Assembly (NCBI GenBank): GCA_023428135.1
Contig: JAEYZG010000027.1
Location: forward strand, 26,880-90,879
DNA length: 64,000 nt
Direction: 5' to 3'
Origin: Bacteroidota bacterium
GTDB taxonomy: Bacteria > Bacteroidota > Bacteroidia > Cytophagales > Cytophagaceae
Below, in pieces: positions 36,396 through 44,563 of the stretch. A model generated the notes under the pieces. It was not told the DNA's origin and made no database searches. It saw only the letters and a program-made list of their open reading frames with translations. The first letter of the stretch is position 1, and every line of letters starts with the position of its first letter. Made by a program: the position numbers and the translations under genes.

Positions 36396-37125
36396 GCAGC
36401 GATTCGGCAAGTATATCAGCCATATGGATTACTTTCAACGATTTCTTATTTTTACTGATATATTCAGCATAATGGCCCAAACATGAATAATCTGTTGATA
36501 TGATATAATCAGCATTCATGGCTAATGCCTCCTCCACCTTTTTACCAACTATATTTTCAGAAGCTTTGCCAGAGCACAAAGAAAAGTTTGCGCCAAAACC
36601 ACAACAGCTGCTTTCCTTGAAATCCAATAGTTCCAGTCCATCAATACCCTTTAACAATGTTCTGGGAGCATCTTTAATCTGACAAAAATTAAGTGCGGTA
36701 CAAGAGTCATGATAAACAACTCTTGCTGAAAAATTGGCTCCCTTGACATTTTCAACTTTAAGAACATTGACAATAAATTCACTGAGTTCAAATGTTTTTT
36801 TCCTCACATTTTTATAGTCATTCCTGTGAGAAGAACTGTCAAAGAATAGCTTATAATTGTTCCGAACCATATTGAGACAGGCACCGGATGGAATAACAGT
36901 GTAATTAACAGATGATGAATTCTCTTCCAGAAACTTCACACCAAACTCCATTGCATCATCAAAAGCTCCTGTATTTAGAAAAGGCAATCCACAACATTTT
37001 TGATTTTCCTTATAATGAACTTTACATCCCAGGTGTTCGAGTAATCGGATAGTGTTAAATCCGGTTTTCGGAAAGAAGTGGTTTACAGAACAGGGTACAA
37101 AAACATTTACTTCAACTGCGCGCAT
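36382..37125 (-). CDS. CCG-domain iron-sulfur protein (LutA/YkgE-like)
   Basis: A 247-aa cytoplasmic protein with two CCG (cysteine-rich) repeats: Cys12, then CCGLPFLNTG (44-53), and later ESSCCGFGANFSLCSGKAS (near 170). This is the LutA/YkgE type, which in lactate utilisation works with LutB and LutC, neither of which is seen here. It is the last gene of metF-HMG-CoA lyase-CCG, 1 nt after the lyase gene. A partner electron-transfer protein is therefore probably encoded elsewhere. The name lutA is not assigned since the context differs. Confidence 0.8.
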   Translation of the reverse strand: MRAVEVNVFVPCSVNHFFPKTGFNTIRLLEHLGCKVHYKENQKCCGLPFLNTGAFDDAMEFGVKFLEENSSSVNYTVIPSGACLNMVRNNYKLFFDSSSHRNDYKNVRKKTFELSEFIVNVLKVENVKGANFSARVVYHDSCTALNFCQIKDAPRTLLKGIDGLELLDFKESSCCGFGANFSLCSGKASENIVGKKVEEALAMNADYIISTDYSCLGHYAEYISKNKKSLKVIHMADILAESLLIAQ

Positions 37126-37126
37126 A

Positions 37127-37984
37127 CTATTGTGGGAAAACCTGTGCTGCTATTGCCATAGCTTCTTCAAGTACAATTAAATCAACTCCTGTTTGAACGT
37201 TATGAGAGGTAAAATATTCAAGCATTTTTTCAGTTGGGATATTTCCAACCAAGTCATCTTTGGCCATCGGGCATCCGCCAAAGCCTTTGAGCGCACCGTC
37301 AAACCTTCTGCAGCCTGCATTGTAGGCTTCTTTTACCATCTCAACAGCATTAAAAGGTGAGGCATGTAAATGTGCACCGAATTCTATCTTTGGAAAAGCG
37401 GGAATCAAAGAAGTAAATAAGTAATGCAGATCTTCTTTCTTTGCTATTCCTATTGTATCAGATAGTGACACAATCCTTATCCCTATATCAAAAAGTTTTC
37501 CTGTAAAGTCTTTTACATACTCCACATCATAAGGATCTCCATAAGGATTTCCAAAGCCCATTGAAAGATAAACTACAAACTCTTTCTTATTTGACTCACA
37601 GATGGATTGAATTTCTTTTACCTGAGCAAAGGCCTCTTCAATACTTTTGTTAGTATTCCTTTTCTGAAAAGTTTCAGAAAGTGAAAGAGGAAAACCCAGG
37701 TAATATATTTCATTATGGCGGGCAGCATCTTGTGCTCCTCTTACATTCGCAATAATAGCTAGCAACCTTGACTTTGACCCCTCCAGATCAAGCTCCTCAA
37801 GTACCTTTTCTGTGTCACTCATCTGAGGCACAGCAGAAGGAGATACAAAACTCCCGAAATCAATAGTATCAAACCCAGCCTTCAAAAGCTGATTGATATA
37901 TTTTATTTTAAGTTCAGTAGGAATAAATTCCTTAATGCCCTGCATCGCATCTCTGGGGCATTCTATAATTTTTACCGCAGACAT
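37127..37984 (-). CDS. hydroxymethylglutaryl-CoA lyase
   Basis: This enzyme splits HMG-CoA into acetoacetate and acetyl-CoA at the end of leucine degradation. The 285-aa TIM-barrel protein starts VKIIECPRDAMQGI (the usual form is EVGPRDGLQ) and has GAHLHASPFNAVEMV for the metal-binding His pair and the signature GGCPMAKDDLVGNIPTEKM with the active-site Cys. It sits 9 nt after metF and 1 nt before the CCG gene. A homologous pyruvate-carboxyltransferase-like lyase cannot be fully excluded, but GGCPxAxDxxGN is specific. Confidence 0.88.
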   Translation of the reverse strand: MSAVKIIECPRDAMQGIKEFIPTELKIKYINQLLKAGFDTIDFGSFVSPSAVPQMSDTEKVLEELDLEGSKSRLLAIIANVRGAQDAARHNEIYYLGFPLSLSETFQKRNTNKSIEEAFAQVKEIQSICESNKKEFVVYLSMGFGNPYGDPYDVEYVKDFTGKLFDIGIRIVSLSDTIGIAKKEDLHYLFTSLIPAFPKIEFGAHLHASPFNAVEMVKEAYNAGCRRFDGALKGFGGCPMAKDDLVGNIPTEKMLEYFTSHNVQTGVDLIVLEEAMAIAAQVFPQ

Positions 37985-37993
37985 CTATAATTC

Positions 37994-38947
37994 TTAGAAT
38001 AAAGCAGAAGCTATTTGTTTTACGCTATCAGATTTTCCCATTGAATAATAATGCAATACAGGTACTCCAAACTCCATCAACTCTTTGGATTGCTGAATTG
38101 TCCACTCTATTCCAACTTCTTTCACCTGATCAGAAGTTTTGCATTTACTGATTGCTTCAGACAATTCCACAGGAATATCCATATGGAATATACTAGGCAA
38201 TATTGTAATCTGCTTTTGTGTAGTTATAGGTTTTAACCCAGGAATTATCGGAATTGTAATTCCTTCCTCCCTGCATTTTTTTACAAAATCAAAAAACTTC
38301 TGATTATCAAAGAACATCTGAGTAACTATATAATCTGCACCCAACTCTACTTTTTGTTTAAGGTATTTAATATCAGTCTGAAGGTTGGGCGCCTCAAAAT
38401 GTTTTTCAGGATAGCCTGCTATCCCAATACAGAAATCTGAAGGAACCGGATTCTGCAAATCATCATCAAGGTATACACCCTGATTCATACATTTTATCTG
38501 CTTGATAAGATCAGAAGCATAGTGATGGCCATCAGCTTCCGGAATAAAGGTACCCTCTGACTTAATAGCATCTCCTCTTAAGGCCAATACATTATCAATA
38601 CCCAGAAAATTCAAGTCAATGAGAGCATTTTCTGTTTCTTCCCTTGAAAATCCGCCACAGATAATATGAGGGACTGCATCTACCTTGTATTTATTCATGA
38701 TAGCTGCACAAATACCTACAGTTCCAGGTCTTTTTCTAATAGATTTTTTTTCCAGAAGACCGTTTTCTCTTTTCTTGAATACGAACTCTTCTCTATGATA
38801 TGTGACATCTATAAACGGAGGTTTAAACTCCATCAGAGGATCTATTCCATCAAAAAGAGACTGAATATCTTGCCCTTTCAAAGGTGGAAGAATTTCAAAA
38901 GAAAAAAGAGTCTTTTTAGCGTTTTTCAGGTGTTCTACGACTTTCAT
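37994..38947 (-). CDS. metF: 5,10-methylenetetrahydrofolate reductase
   Basis: MetF reduces methylene-THF to methyl-THF, the methyl donor for methionine synthesis. The 317-aa FAD enzyme has the expected FSFEILPPLKG start, a DVTYHRE motif near residue 47, NVLALRGD (residue about 134) and the AGYPEKH sequence with the conserved Glu. It begins the metF-HMG-CoA lyase-CCG run and lies 1.5 kb from metH on the same strand. Unlike metH it has no riboswitch; a TATTTTTG box and a long palindrome lie upstream. Confidence 0.95.
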   Translation of the reverse strand: MKVVEHLKNAKKTLFSFEILPPLKGQDIQSLFDGIDPLMEFKPPFIDVTYHREEFVFKKRENGLLEKKSIRKRPGTVGICAAIMNKYKVDAVPHIICGGFSREETENALIDLNFLGIDNVLALRGDAIKSEGTFIPEADGHHYASDLIKQIKCMNQGVYLDDDLQNPVPSDFCIGIAGYPEKHFEAPNLQTDIKYLKQKVELGADYIVTQMFFDNQKFFDFVKKCREEGITIPIIPGLKPITTQKQITILPSIFHMDIPVELSEAISKCKTSDQVKEVGIEWTIQQSKELMEFGVPVLHYYSMGKSDSVKQIASALF

Positions 38948-38967
38948 CTTCTTAGATAAGTGAAGCT

Positions 38968-38975
38968 CAAAAATA
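38968..38975 (-). promoter_or_regulatory. putative -7 box for metF (TATTTTTG)
   Basis: TATTTTTG on the minus strand matches TAnnTTTG. A possible -33 TTGG lies 23 nt upstream (38999-39002). The predicted leader is about 15 nt, so expression would be governed at initiation, not by a leader RNA. Confidence 0.42.
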
Positions 38976-39022
38976 CTTATTTTTATCGAAGAGTTTAACC
39001 AATAAACGTCAAAAGGTTTAAG

Positions 39023-39053
39023 CTTTTAATCAATTTTAAAAATTGATTAAAAG
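39023..39053. repeat. 31-nt perfect palindrome upstream of metF
   Basis: CTTTTAATCAATTTT (39023-39037) and its exact reverse complement AAAATTGATTAAAAG (39039-39053) are separated by one base. It lies between a hypothetical gene and metF, 76-106 nt before the metF start. It could be an operator or an AT-only hairpin terminator for the upstream gene; a following U-tract is lacking. Confidence 0.8.
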
Positions 39054-39097
39054 TTATTTAGTTTTCACAGGTATTTTAAAGCAAATTGGAACTGTTT

Positions 39098-39823
39098 TTA
39101 AAACAAGCCAGGCGCCAGATTCCCGTCTTTGCTTTGGGGATATTCTCTCTGAACATTTATAGAGATCGGATCCGAAAAATTTCCAACCTGGTCCTCACCA
39201 ATTTTGAATATGGCGATATATTGCCAGACTACCATAGATGAACTTGGAGGAATCGAATGAGTGTCTATAAAATCTTTAAGGGTATGGTTTGCTAAAAAGA
39301 CAAACCCTCTGCCATCCTTCCTATCAACATATAAATCAAGGGAATCGGCCTTGCGATTCATCAGCCGTATCAAAGGCCTTCCTCCATCCAGAAAAACCTG
39401 AAGCTGAGGTTCTAATGTTACAGAAATATCAAACAAAACTTTAAATCTGTATAATGCAAGGCTTTGATCGATCTGGCGACAAAACTGAGGCGTGTTTTTC
39501 AGGTGCTCTACATATTCAGAGATTCTTTTAAATATTCCTGGTTCAACAATATTCGGAACCTCAATTTCATCAAAATCTGATAACGTTTCCTGCACCTCGA
39601 TTTTTTCGCCATAGGCATAAAAATCTTTTACCAGGTTATTTCTTCGAAATTGCTTCTTTGCAAATTCAATTCTTTTCAATGAGAACTGATACATTTTCAA
39701 ATCATTACGGATGGAACTCAGCTCTTCATCTGAAATTTCCAGAAATTCTTTTAACTCTGTTAATTTATTGTAAAAATTAATGAGCCACTCGAGACGTAAA
39801 TGATCAATACTTTGGGAAAACAT
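39098..39823 (-). CDS. hypothetical protein with fibronectin-like C-terminal region
   Basis: This 241-aa protein is not in any family I can name with certainty. Residues 1-75 are mainly charged helix (LRLEWLINFYNKLTELKEFL, DLKMYQFSLKRIEFAKKQF). The C-terminal part (about 140-230) reads DSLDLYVDRKDGRGFVFL, then VVWQYIAIFKIGEDQVGNFS and an ending DPISINV; these are strand-like with a shape that recalls a fibronectin type III fold and hypothetical Bacteroidota proteins. No signal peptide is present, so it may be cytoplasmic. It stands alone between metF and ytxH. Confidence 0.6.
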   Translation of the reverse strand: MFSQSIDHLRLEWLINFYNKLTELKEFLEISDEELSSIRNDLKMYQFSLKRIEFAKKQFRRNNLVKDFYAYGEKIEVQETLSDFDEIEVPNIVEPGIFKRISEYVEHLKNTPQFCRQIDQSLALYRFKVLFDISVTLEPQLQVFLDGGRPLIRLMNRKADSLDLYVDRKDGRGFVFLANHTLKDFIDTHSIPPSSSMVVWQYIAIFKIGEDQVGNFSDPISINVQREYPQSKDGNLAPGLF

Positions 39824-40016
39824 TTTTGGCGGATTTAGTTCTCACTGACACCTAAGAAGTATAACAGTGATACTTTTAATACACAAAATATAGAATTTTC
39901 ATCTATAAAATACAAGTATCTATCCCTTGGAAGGTAAAAAAAGTCCAATTTCAAAATATTTTCCATCGACAATTACTCCCTAAAGGAAACATATTTCACT
40001 CAAAATCACTTATTAT

Positions 40017-40310
40017 ATGGTAGAGGAACTGGATGTACAACCAAAACCTAATGTAATTATGGACGAAAATGTGAAAGTATTTTTGGGTTTCCTTGCCGGA
40101 GCGGCGACGGGCGCAATTGCCGGTATTTTATTAGCACCAGAAAAAGGAGATGTAACCAGAAAAAATATCTCTGATAAAGCATCTCAATTAAAAACTGATG
40201 TAAATGACCAGGTGCAGAAAGGAGTTGAAAAATTAAATACTTTAAAACAATCTGCATTCTCATTGATCAATGACTATAGCCAGCAAACTCAAACTCAGGC
40301 TAACCCATAA
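40017..40310 (+). CDS. YtxH domain small membrane protein
   Basis: A 97-aa protein with a glycine/alanine-rich membrane segment FLGFLAGAATGAIAGILLAP ending in EKG, the hallmark of the YtxH family, then a helical tail (KTDVNDQVQKGVEKLNTLKQ). The family is linked to general stress in other bacteria; the role here is unknown. A second in-frame ATG at 40059 (MDENVK) would also give a typical start, and is closer to the membrane segment. It is transcribed toward the metH 3' end, with hairpins between. Confidence 0.8.
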   Translation: MVEELDVQPKPNVIMDENVKVFLGFLAGAATGAIAGILLAPEKGDVTRKNISDKASQLKTDVNDQVQKGVEKLNTLKQSAFSLINDYSQQTQTQANP

Positions 40311-40327
40311 TACTGGTTTTAAAAAAC

Positions 40328-40365
40328 AAAAAAGCTGTCTCAGATACGTTGAGACAGCTTTTTTT
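40328..40365 (+). terminator. intrinsic terminator after ytxH
   Basis: The arms AAAAAGCTGTCTCA (40329-40342) and TGAGACAGCTTTTTT (40350 on) form a long stem with a U-tract. Confidence 0.88.
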
Positions 40366-40379
40366 AATTTAATCAAAGC

Positions 40380-40408
40380 AAAATGGCTGCCCATCACGAC
40401 AGCCATTT
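40380..40408 (-). terminator. terminator-like hairpin after metH
   Basis: AAATGGCTG (40381-40389) and CAGCCATTT (40400-40408) form a stem between the convergent ytxH and metH genes. On the minus strand a T-rich stretch (TTGCTTTGATT) follows. Confidence 0.6.
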
Positions 40409-40441
40409 AAATTTTCGCCTTCCACCTTTAGCTTTAAGCTT

Positions 40442-43400
40442 CTAATCATAGTTCAAAACCGGACTAAGCCACTTCTCAACCTCTTCTACAGTCATGTTCT
40501 TTCTTTTAGCATAATCAACCACCTGATCTTTTTCTATTTTACCCAATCCGAAATATTTAGAATCAGGGTGAGAAAAATACATACCACTAACAGATGATGC
40601 CGGATACATGGCAAAGCTTTCCGTGAGGGCAATTCCAGTTCTGCAGTTAGGATCTAGCAAGTTGAATAAAATACTTTTCTCTGTATGATCCGGACAAGCA
40701 GGATATCCTGGAGCAGGTCTAATTCCCACATATTCTTCTTTTATTAAGGCTTCATTATCAAATGACTCATCACTTGCATATCCCCAATACTCCTTCCTTA
40801 CCTTCTCATGCATGCATTCTGCAAATGCTTCAGCCAGTCTGTCTGCTATAGCTTTGATAAGTATGGAGTTGTAATCGTCGAGATCTTTTTCATACTTTTC
40901 CAGTAAAGCTTCAATTCCTATTCCCGCAGTCACTGCAAAACCTCCAATATAATCATTGATTCCCGATTCTATTGGAGCAATGTAATCGCTGAGCGCCAGA
41001 TTAGGTATACCTTTGCCTTTCAAGCCTTGTTGTCTTAAAGTATGAAAAGTCGTAAGGACTTTACTTCTATCTTCTCTGAAGACTTCATGCTTGTGATTAC
41101 CGTGATCAATTACTTCCTTATTAAACTCATGCAGAATAATATCATCATCTCCACCTCTTGTAGCAGGATAAAAGCCTATAACTGCTTTCGCCTGAAGTAA
41201 TTTTTTCTCAACTACCTCCTTTAAAAGAGCTTTAGCATCATCATAGAGTTTTTTAGCCTCTGTACCGATAATAGGATCTTCAAGAATTTTGGGGAACTTT
41301 CCTTTAAGTTGCCAGGTCTGGAAGAAAGGAGTCCAATCGATGTACTTACTAATCTCAGATAAAGAGTAATCATCAAAGAATTTGGTACCAAGAAAAGCAG
41401 GTTTGGTAACTTTAGTAGTTGTCCAGTCAATAGGTGCCTTATTAGCCCTTGCCTGATCAATACTGATATAATTTTTATCTTTTTGTCTTTTGGAATGTTC
41501 TTCGCGGGCTTTAGAGTATTCTGATTTAAGATTCTGAATAAAGTTATCTTTGTTTTCACGGCTCATAAGGCTTCCAGCAACCGGAACGCTTCTAGAAGCA
41601 TCCAGAACATGGACAACAGACCCGCTGTAATGCGGATCAATCTTCACTGCGGTATGTATTCTTGACGTTGTAGCACCTCCGATCATAAGCGGAACTTTTA
41701 AACCGGCTTTTTCCATTTCCTTGGCAACTGTAACCATTTCATCAAGGGAAGGAGTTATAAGACCACTTAATCCTACGATATCTACATTATTCTCCTGAGC
41801 AGCTTTAATGATTTTATCAGTGGACACCATTACTCCAAGATCGATAATCTCGTAGTTATTACAACCTAAAACTACTCCAACTATATTTTTACCAATATCA
41901 TGAACATCCCCCTTTACAGTAGCCATAAGGATCTTACCGGCATTTTGCCCTTCTCCTCCTCCTTTTTTCTTTTCTTCCTCTATAAATGGAAGCAGATACG
42001 CTACCGCTTTTTTCATTACCCTTGCACTCTTAACTACCTGAGGCAAGAACATTTTTCCTTCACCGAAAAGATCACCTACAATGTTCATTCCATCCATTAA
42101 AGGTCCTTCAATAACCTCCAATGGTTTATCAAACATATGTCTTGCTTCTTCTACATCCTGATCAATATAATCAACGATACCTTTAACTAAGGCATGAGCT
42201 AATCTTTCTTTCACAGGAAGCTTACGCCAGCTTTCATCTTTAACAGTTTCCTTGCCCTTGTTCTTAACCTTTTCAGCCATTTCGAGCATTCGTTCGGTGG
42301 CATCCGGACGTCTGTTCAGCAATACATCCTCAACATGCTCCAGCAGATCTTTTGGAATATTCTCATAAACCTCAATCATACCTGCGTTAACAATACCCAT
42401 ATCCAAACCAGCTTTGATGGCGTGATACAGGAATGCTGAGTGCATAGCTTCCCTAACCACATCATTTCCTCTGAAAGAGAAAGATATGTTACTAACTCCT
42501 CCACTTACCTTTACCCCCGGAAGATTTTCTTTGATCCATTTTGTGGCATTGATAAAATCTACTGCATAGTTATTGTGCTCTTCAATACCTGTAGCAACAG
42601 TAAGAATATTCGGATCAAAAATGATGTCTTCGGCAGGGAAGTTTACCTCCTTCGTGAGTATATCATAAGCTCTTTTGCAAATCTCAATTCTTCTTTGGTA
42701 AGAATCTGCCTGTCCATGTTCATCAAAAGCCATAACAACGACTGCCGCTCCATACTTTCTGACTTTTCTCGCATGTTCCTTAAACTTCTCTTCGCCTTCT
42801 TTTAAGCTTATAGAGTTTACAATAGCTTTACCTTGAACACATTTAAGACCAGCTTCAATTACGGACCATTTGGACGAATCCACCATGATAGGAAGTTTCG
42901 CAATATCAGGCTCAGAAGCTATAAGATTAAGGAAGGTAGTCATTGCCTGCTCAGAATCAAGCATCCCCTCATCCATATTGACATCGATAACCTGAGCACC
43001 ACCTTCAACCTGGTTTCTTGCTACTGCAAGAGCTTCTTCATAATTGCCCTCTTTGATAAGACGGGCAAACATTTTAGAACCTGTTACATTGGTTCTTTCT
43101 CCAATATTGATAAAGTTAGCTCCTTTAAATACTTTCAAAGGCTCAAGTCCGCTGTATCTTGAAAGGTGGTCTGATTCAGGTTTTGTTCTTGGCTTATATT
43201 TAGCTGCTAAATCTGCGATTGCTTTAATATGGGCAGGTGTAGTTCCGCAGCATCCACCAATAATATTCAACAGACCTTCATCCAGAAACTCTTTGATGGT
43301 AGAGGCCATCTCCTCCGGACTTTCATCATATTGGCCGAATTCATTGGGCAGACCAGCATTAGGGTGAGCACTAATTCCAGTAACTGATTCCTTTGCTAAA

Positions 43401-44170
43401 TCCCTGATGTGCTGCTTTAGCTGTTTTGCTCCCAATGCACAGTTGAAACCTACTGTTAAAGCAGGCAAGTGAGTAACGGAATATAAAAAAGCCTCGACTG
43501 TTTGTCCGGATAAAGTTCTTCCGCTTGCATCGGTAATGGTACCCGAGATCATTACAGGAATTTTAGATCCTGTGTCTTCTTTATATGATTCAATAGCAAA
43601 TAAAGCAGCTTTGCAGTTAAGGGTATCAAAAACCGTTTCAACGAGGAACAGATCAGCCCCTCCCTCTGCAAGCCCTTTTACTTGTTCATAATATGCTTTT
43701 ACAAGATCATCAAAAGTTACAGCTCTGTAGCCAGGATTATTGACATCAGGAGATAGGGATGCCGTTCTGTTTGTGGGACCTATAGAACCCGCTACAAACC
43801 TAGGCTTCGAAGGATCTTTCTTATTATAAATATCCGTAGCTTCTTTGGCAATTCTTGCAGATTCATAGTTTAGTTCATAAACAAGATCTTCCAGATGATA
43901 ATCTGCCATGGCAATCGAAGTACCGCTAAAAGTATTGGTTTCGATTATATCAGCCCCAGCTTCAAGGTATTTAAGGTGGATTTCTTTAATAATATCAGGA
44001 CGGGTAAGCGATAACAAGTCGTTATTACCCTTTAAATCCCCTTTATGATCTTTGAATCTTTCCCCCCTGAAATCAGCTTCTTCAAGGGTATATCCCTGAA
44101 TCATGGTTCCCATAGCACCATCAAGCACAAGTATTCTATTCTTTAATACTTCCTGAATATCAACAGCCAT
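40442..44170 (-). CDS. metH: cobalamin-dependent methionine synthase
   Basis: MetH moves the methyl group of methyl-THF through B12 to homocysteine. All four modules are present in 1242 aa. They are a homocysteine domain (MGTMIQGYTLEE; zinc Cys in GFNCALGAK and GGCCGTTPAH), a pterin domain (INIGERTNVTGSK near 357), a B12 domain with the base-off His in DVHDIG, and a C-terminal SAM-binding reactivation domain (IRPAPGYPACPDHTEK). It ends DYAKRKNMTVEEVEKWLSPV. A SAM-I riboswitch precedes it. The presence of the full reactivation domain means a B12-dependent cell; metE is not seen in the window. Confidence 0.97.
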   Translation of the reverse strand: MAVDIQEVLKNRILVLDGAMGTMIQGYTLEEADFRGERFKDHKGDLKGNNDLLSLTRPDIIKEIHLKYLEAGADIIETNTFSGTSIAMADYHLEDLVYELNYESARIAKEATDIYNKKDPSKPRFVAGSIGPTNRTASLSPDVNNPGYRAVTFDDLVKAYYEQVKGLAEGGADLFLVETVFDTLNCKAALFAIESYKEDTGSKIPVMISGTITDASGRTLSGQTVEAFLYSVTHLPALTVGFNCALGAKQLKQHIRDLAKESVTGISAHPNAGLPNEFGQYDESPEEMASTIKEFLDEGLLNIIGGCCGTTPAHIKAIADLAAKYKPRTKPESDHLSRYSGLEPLKVFKGANFINIGERTNVTGSKMFARLIKEGNYEEALAVARNQVEGGAQVIDVNMDEGMLDSEQAMTTFLNLIASEPDIAKLPIMVDSSKWSVIEAGLKCVQGKAIVNSISLKEGEEKFKEHARKVRKYGAAVVVMAFDEHGQADSYQRRIEICKRAYDILTKEVNFPAEDIIFDPNILTVATGIEEHNNYAVDFINATKWIKENLPGVKVSGGVSNISFSFRGNDVVREAMHSAFLYHAIKAGLDMGIVNAGMIEVYENIPKDLLEHVEDVLLNRRPDATERMLEMAEKVKNKGKETVKDESWRKLPVKERLAHALVKGIVDYIDQDVEEARHMFDKPLEVIEGPLMDGMNIVGDLFGEGKMFLPQVVKSARVMKKAVAYLLPFIEEEKKKGGGEGQNAGKILMATVKGDVHDIGKNIVGVVLGCNNYEIIDLGVMVSTDKIIKAAQENNVDIVGLSGLITPSLDEMVTVAKEMEKAGLKVPLMIGGATTSRIHTAVKIDPHYSGSVVHVLDASRSVPVAGSLMSRENKDNFIQNLKSEYSKAREEHSKRQKDKNYISIDQARANKAPIDWTTTKVTKPAFLGTKFFDDYSLSEISKYIDWTPFFQTWQLKGKFPKILEDPIIGTEAKKLYDDAKALLKEVVEKKLLQAKAVIGFYPATRGGDDDIILHEFNKEVIDHGNHKHEVFREDRSKVLTTFHTLRQQGLKGKGIPNLALSDYIAPIESGINDYIGGFAVTAGIGIEALLEKYEKDLDDYNSILIKAIADRLAEAFAECMHEKVRKEYWGYASDESFDNEALIKEEYVGIRPAPGYPACPDHTEKSILFNLLDPNCRTGIALTESFAMYPASSVSGMYFSHPDSKYFGLGKIEKDQVVDYAKRKNMTVEEVEKWLSPVLNYD

Positions 44171-44242
44171 TTTTCAATAACTTTTTTTAGATGAATAAAA
44201 TTATGAAGAGCTTAAACGGAGAGATTCCCGAGGAGGAGTTCT

Positions 44243-44355
44243 ACCTTATCTTTCTCTGCTGAAAATAAAAATTCTCAGAGTGGGAGTTAGCACCTTCTAT
44301 TAAAGGGTTGCTAAGACATCTAAGGGCCCAATCCCTCCGTCTTTCCGGATAAGTT
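44243..44355 (-). promoter_or_regulatory. SAM-I (S-box) riboswitch upstream of metH
   Basis: Read on the minus strand, the region starts CTTATC and ends GATAAG (the P1 stem). It contains GACGGAGGGATTGGGCCC, then TCTTAGCAACC and AAGGTGCTAACTCC, the conserved core of the SAM-I riboswitch. It lies about 73 nt upstream of the metH ATG. SAM would shut off expression. The expression platform between P1 and the ATG is not clear: no strong terminator with a U-tract was found, so translation control is possible. The rest of the 44171-44563 spacer shows nothing else clear. Confidence 0.93.
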
Positions 44356-44563
44356 CAATGCAAATTACTAATAAAGTTTCTTTTTAAAGAAATAATATCC
44401 AAAATTCTTTCCTTTCAAGGCATGATGTAATAATTTTTCAACATTTTAAACATGTCTTTTCCTTAATTCCCCTATTTTTGGATTGATTTACAAACAGCTT
44501 TAATTCAGATAACTCCTGAAATTCAATGCTGTTCAATTTTACAATAAAAACCAATCAATTAAT

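Noticed and set aside
36382..37125. naming the CCG protein lutA
   Set aside because: lutB and lutC are absent and its neighbours are metF and HMG-CoA lyase, so a lactate role is not supported by context.
42440..42805. 121-codon plus-strand frame opposite metH
   Set aside because: It lies wholly antisense to the conserved metH coding region and encodes no recognisable domain; the opposite frame explains the open stretch.
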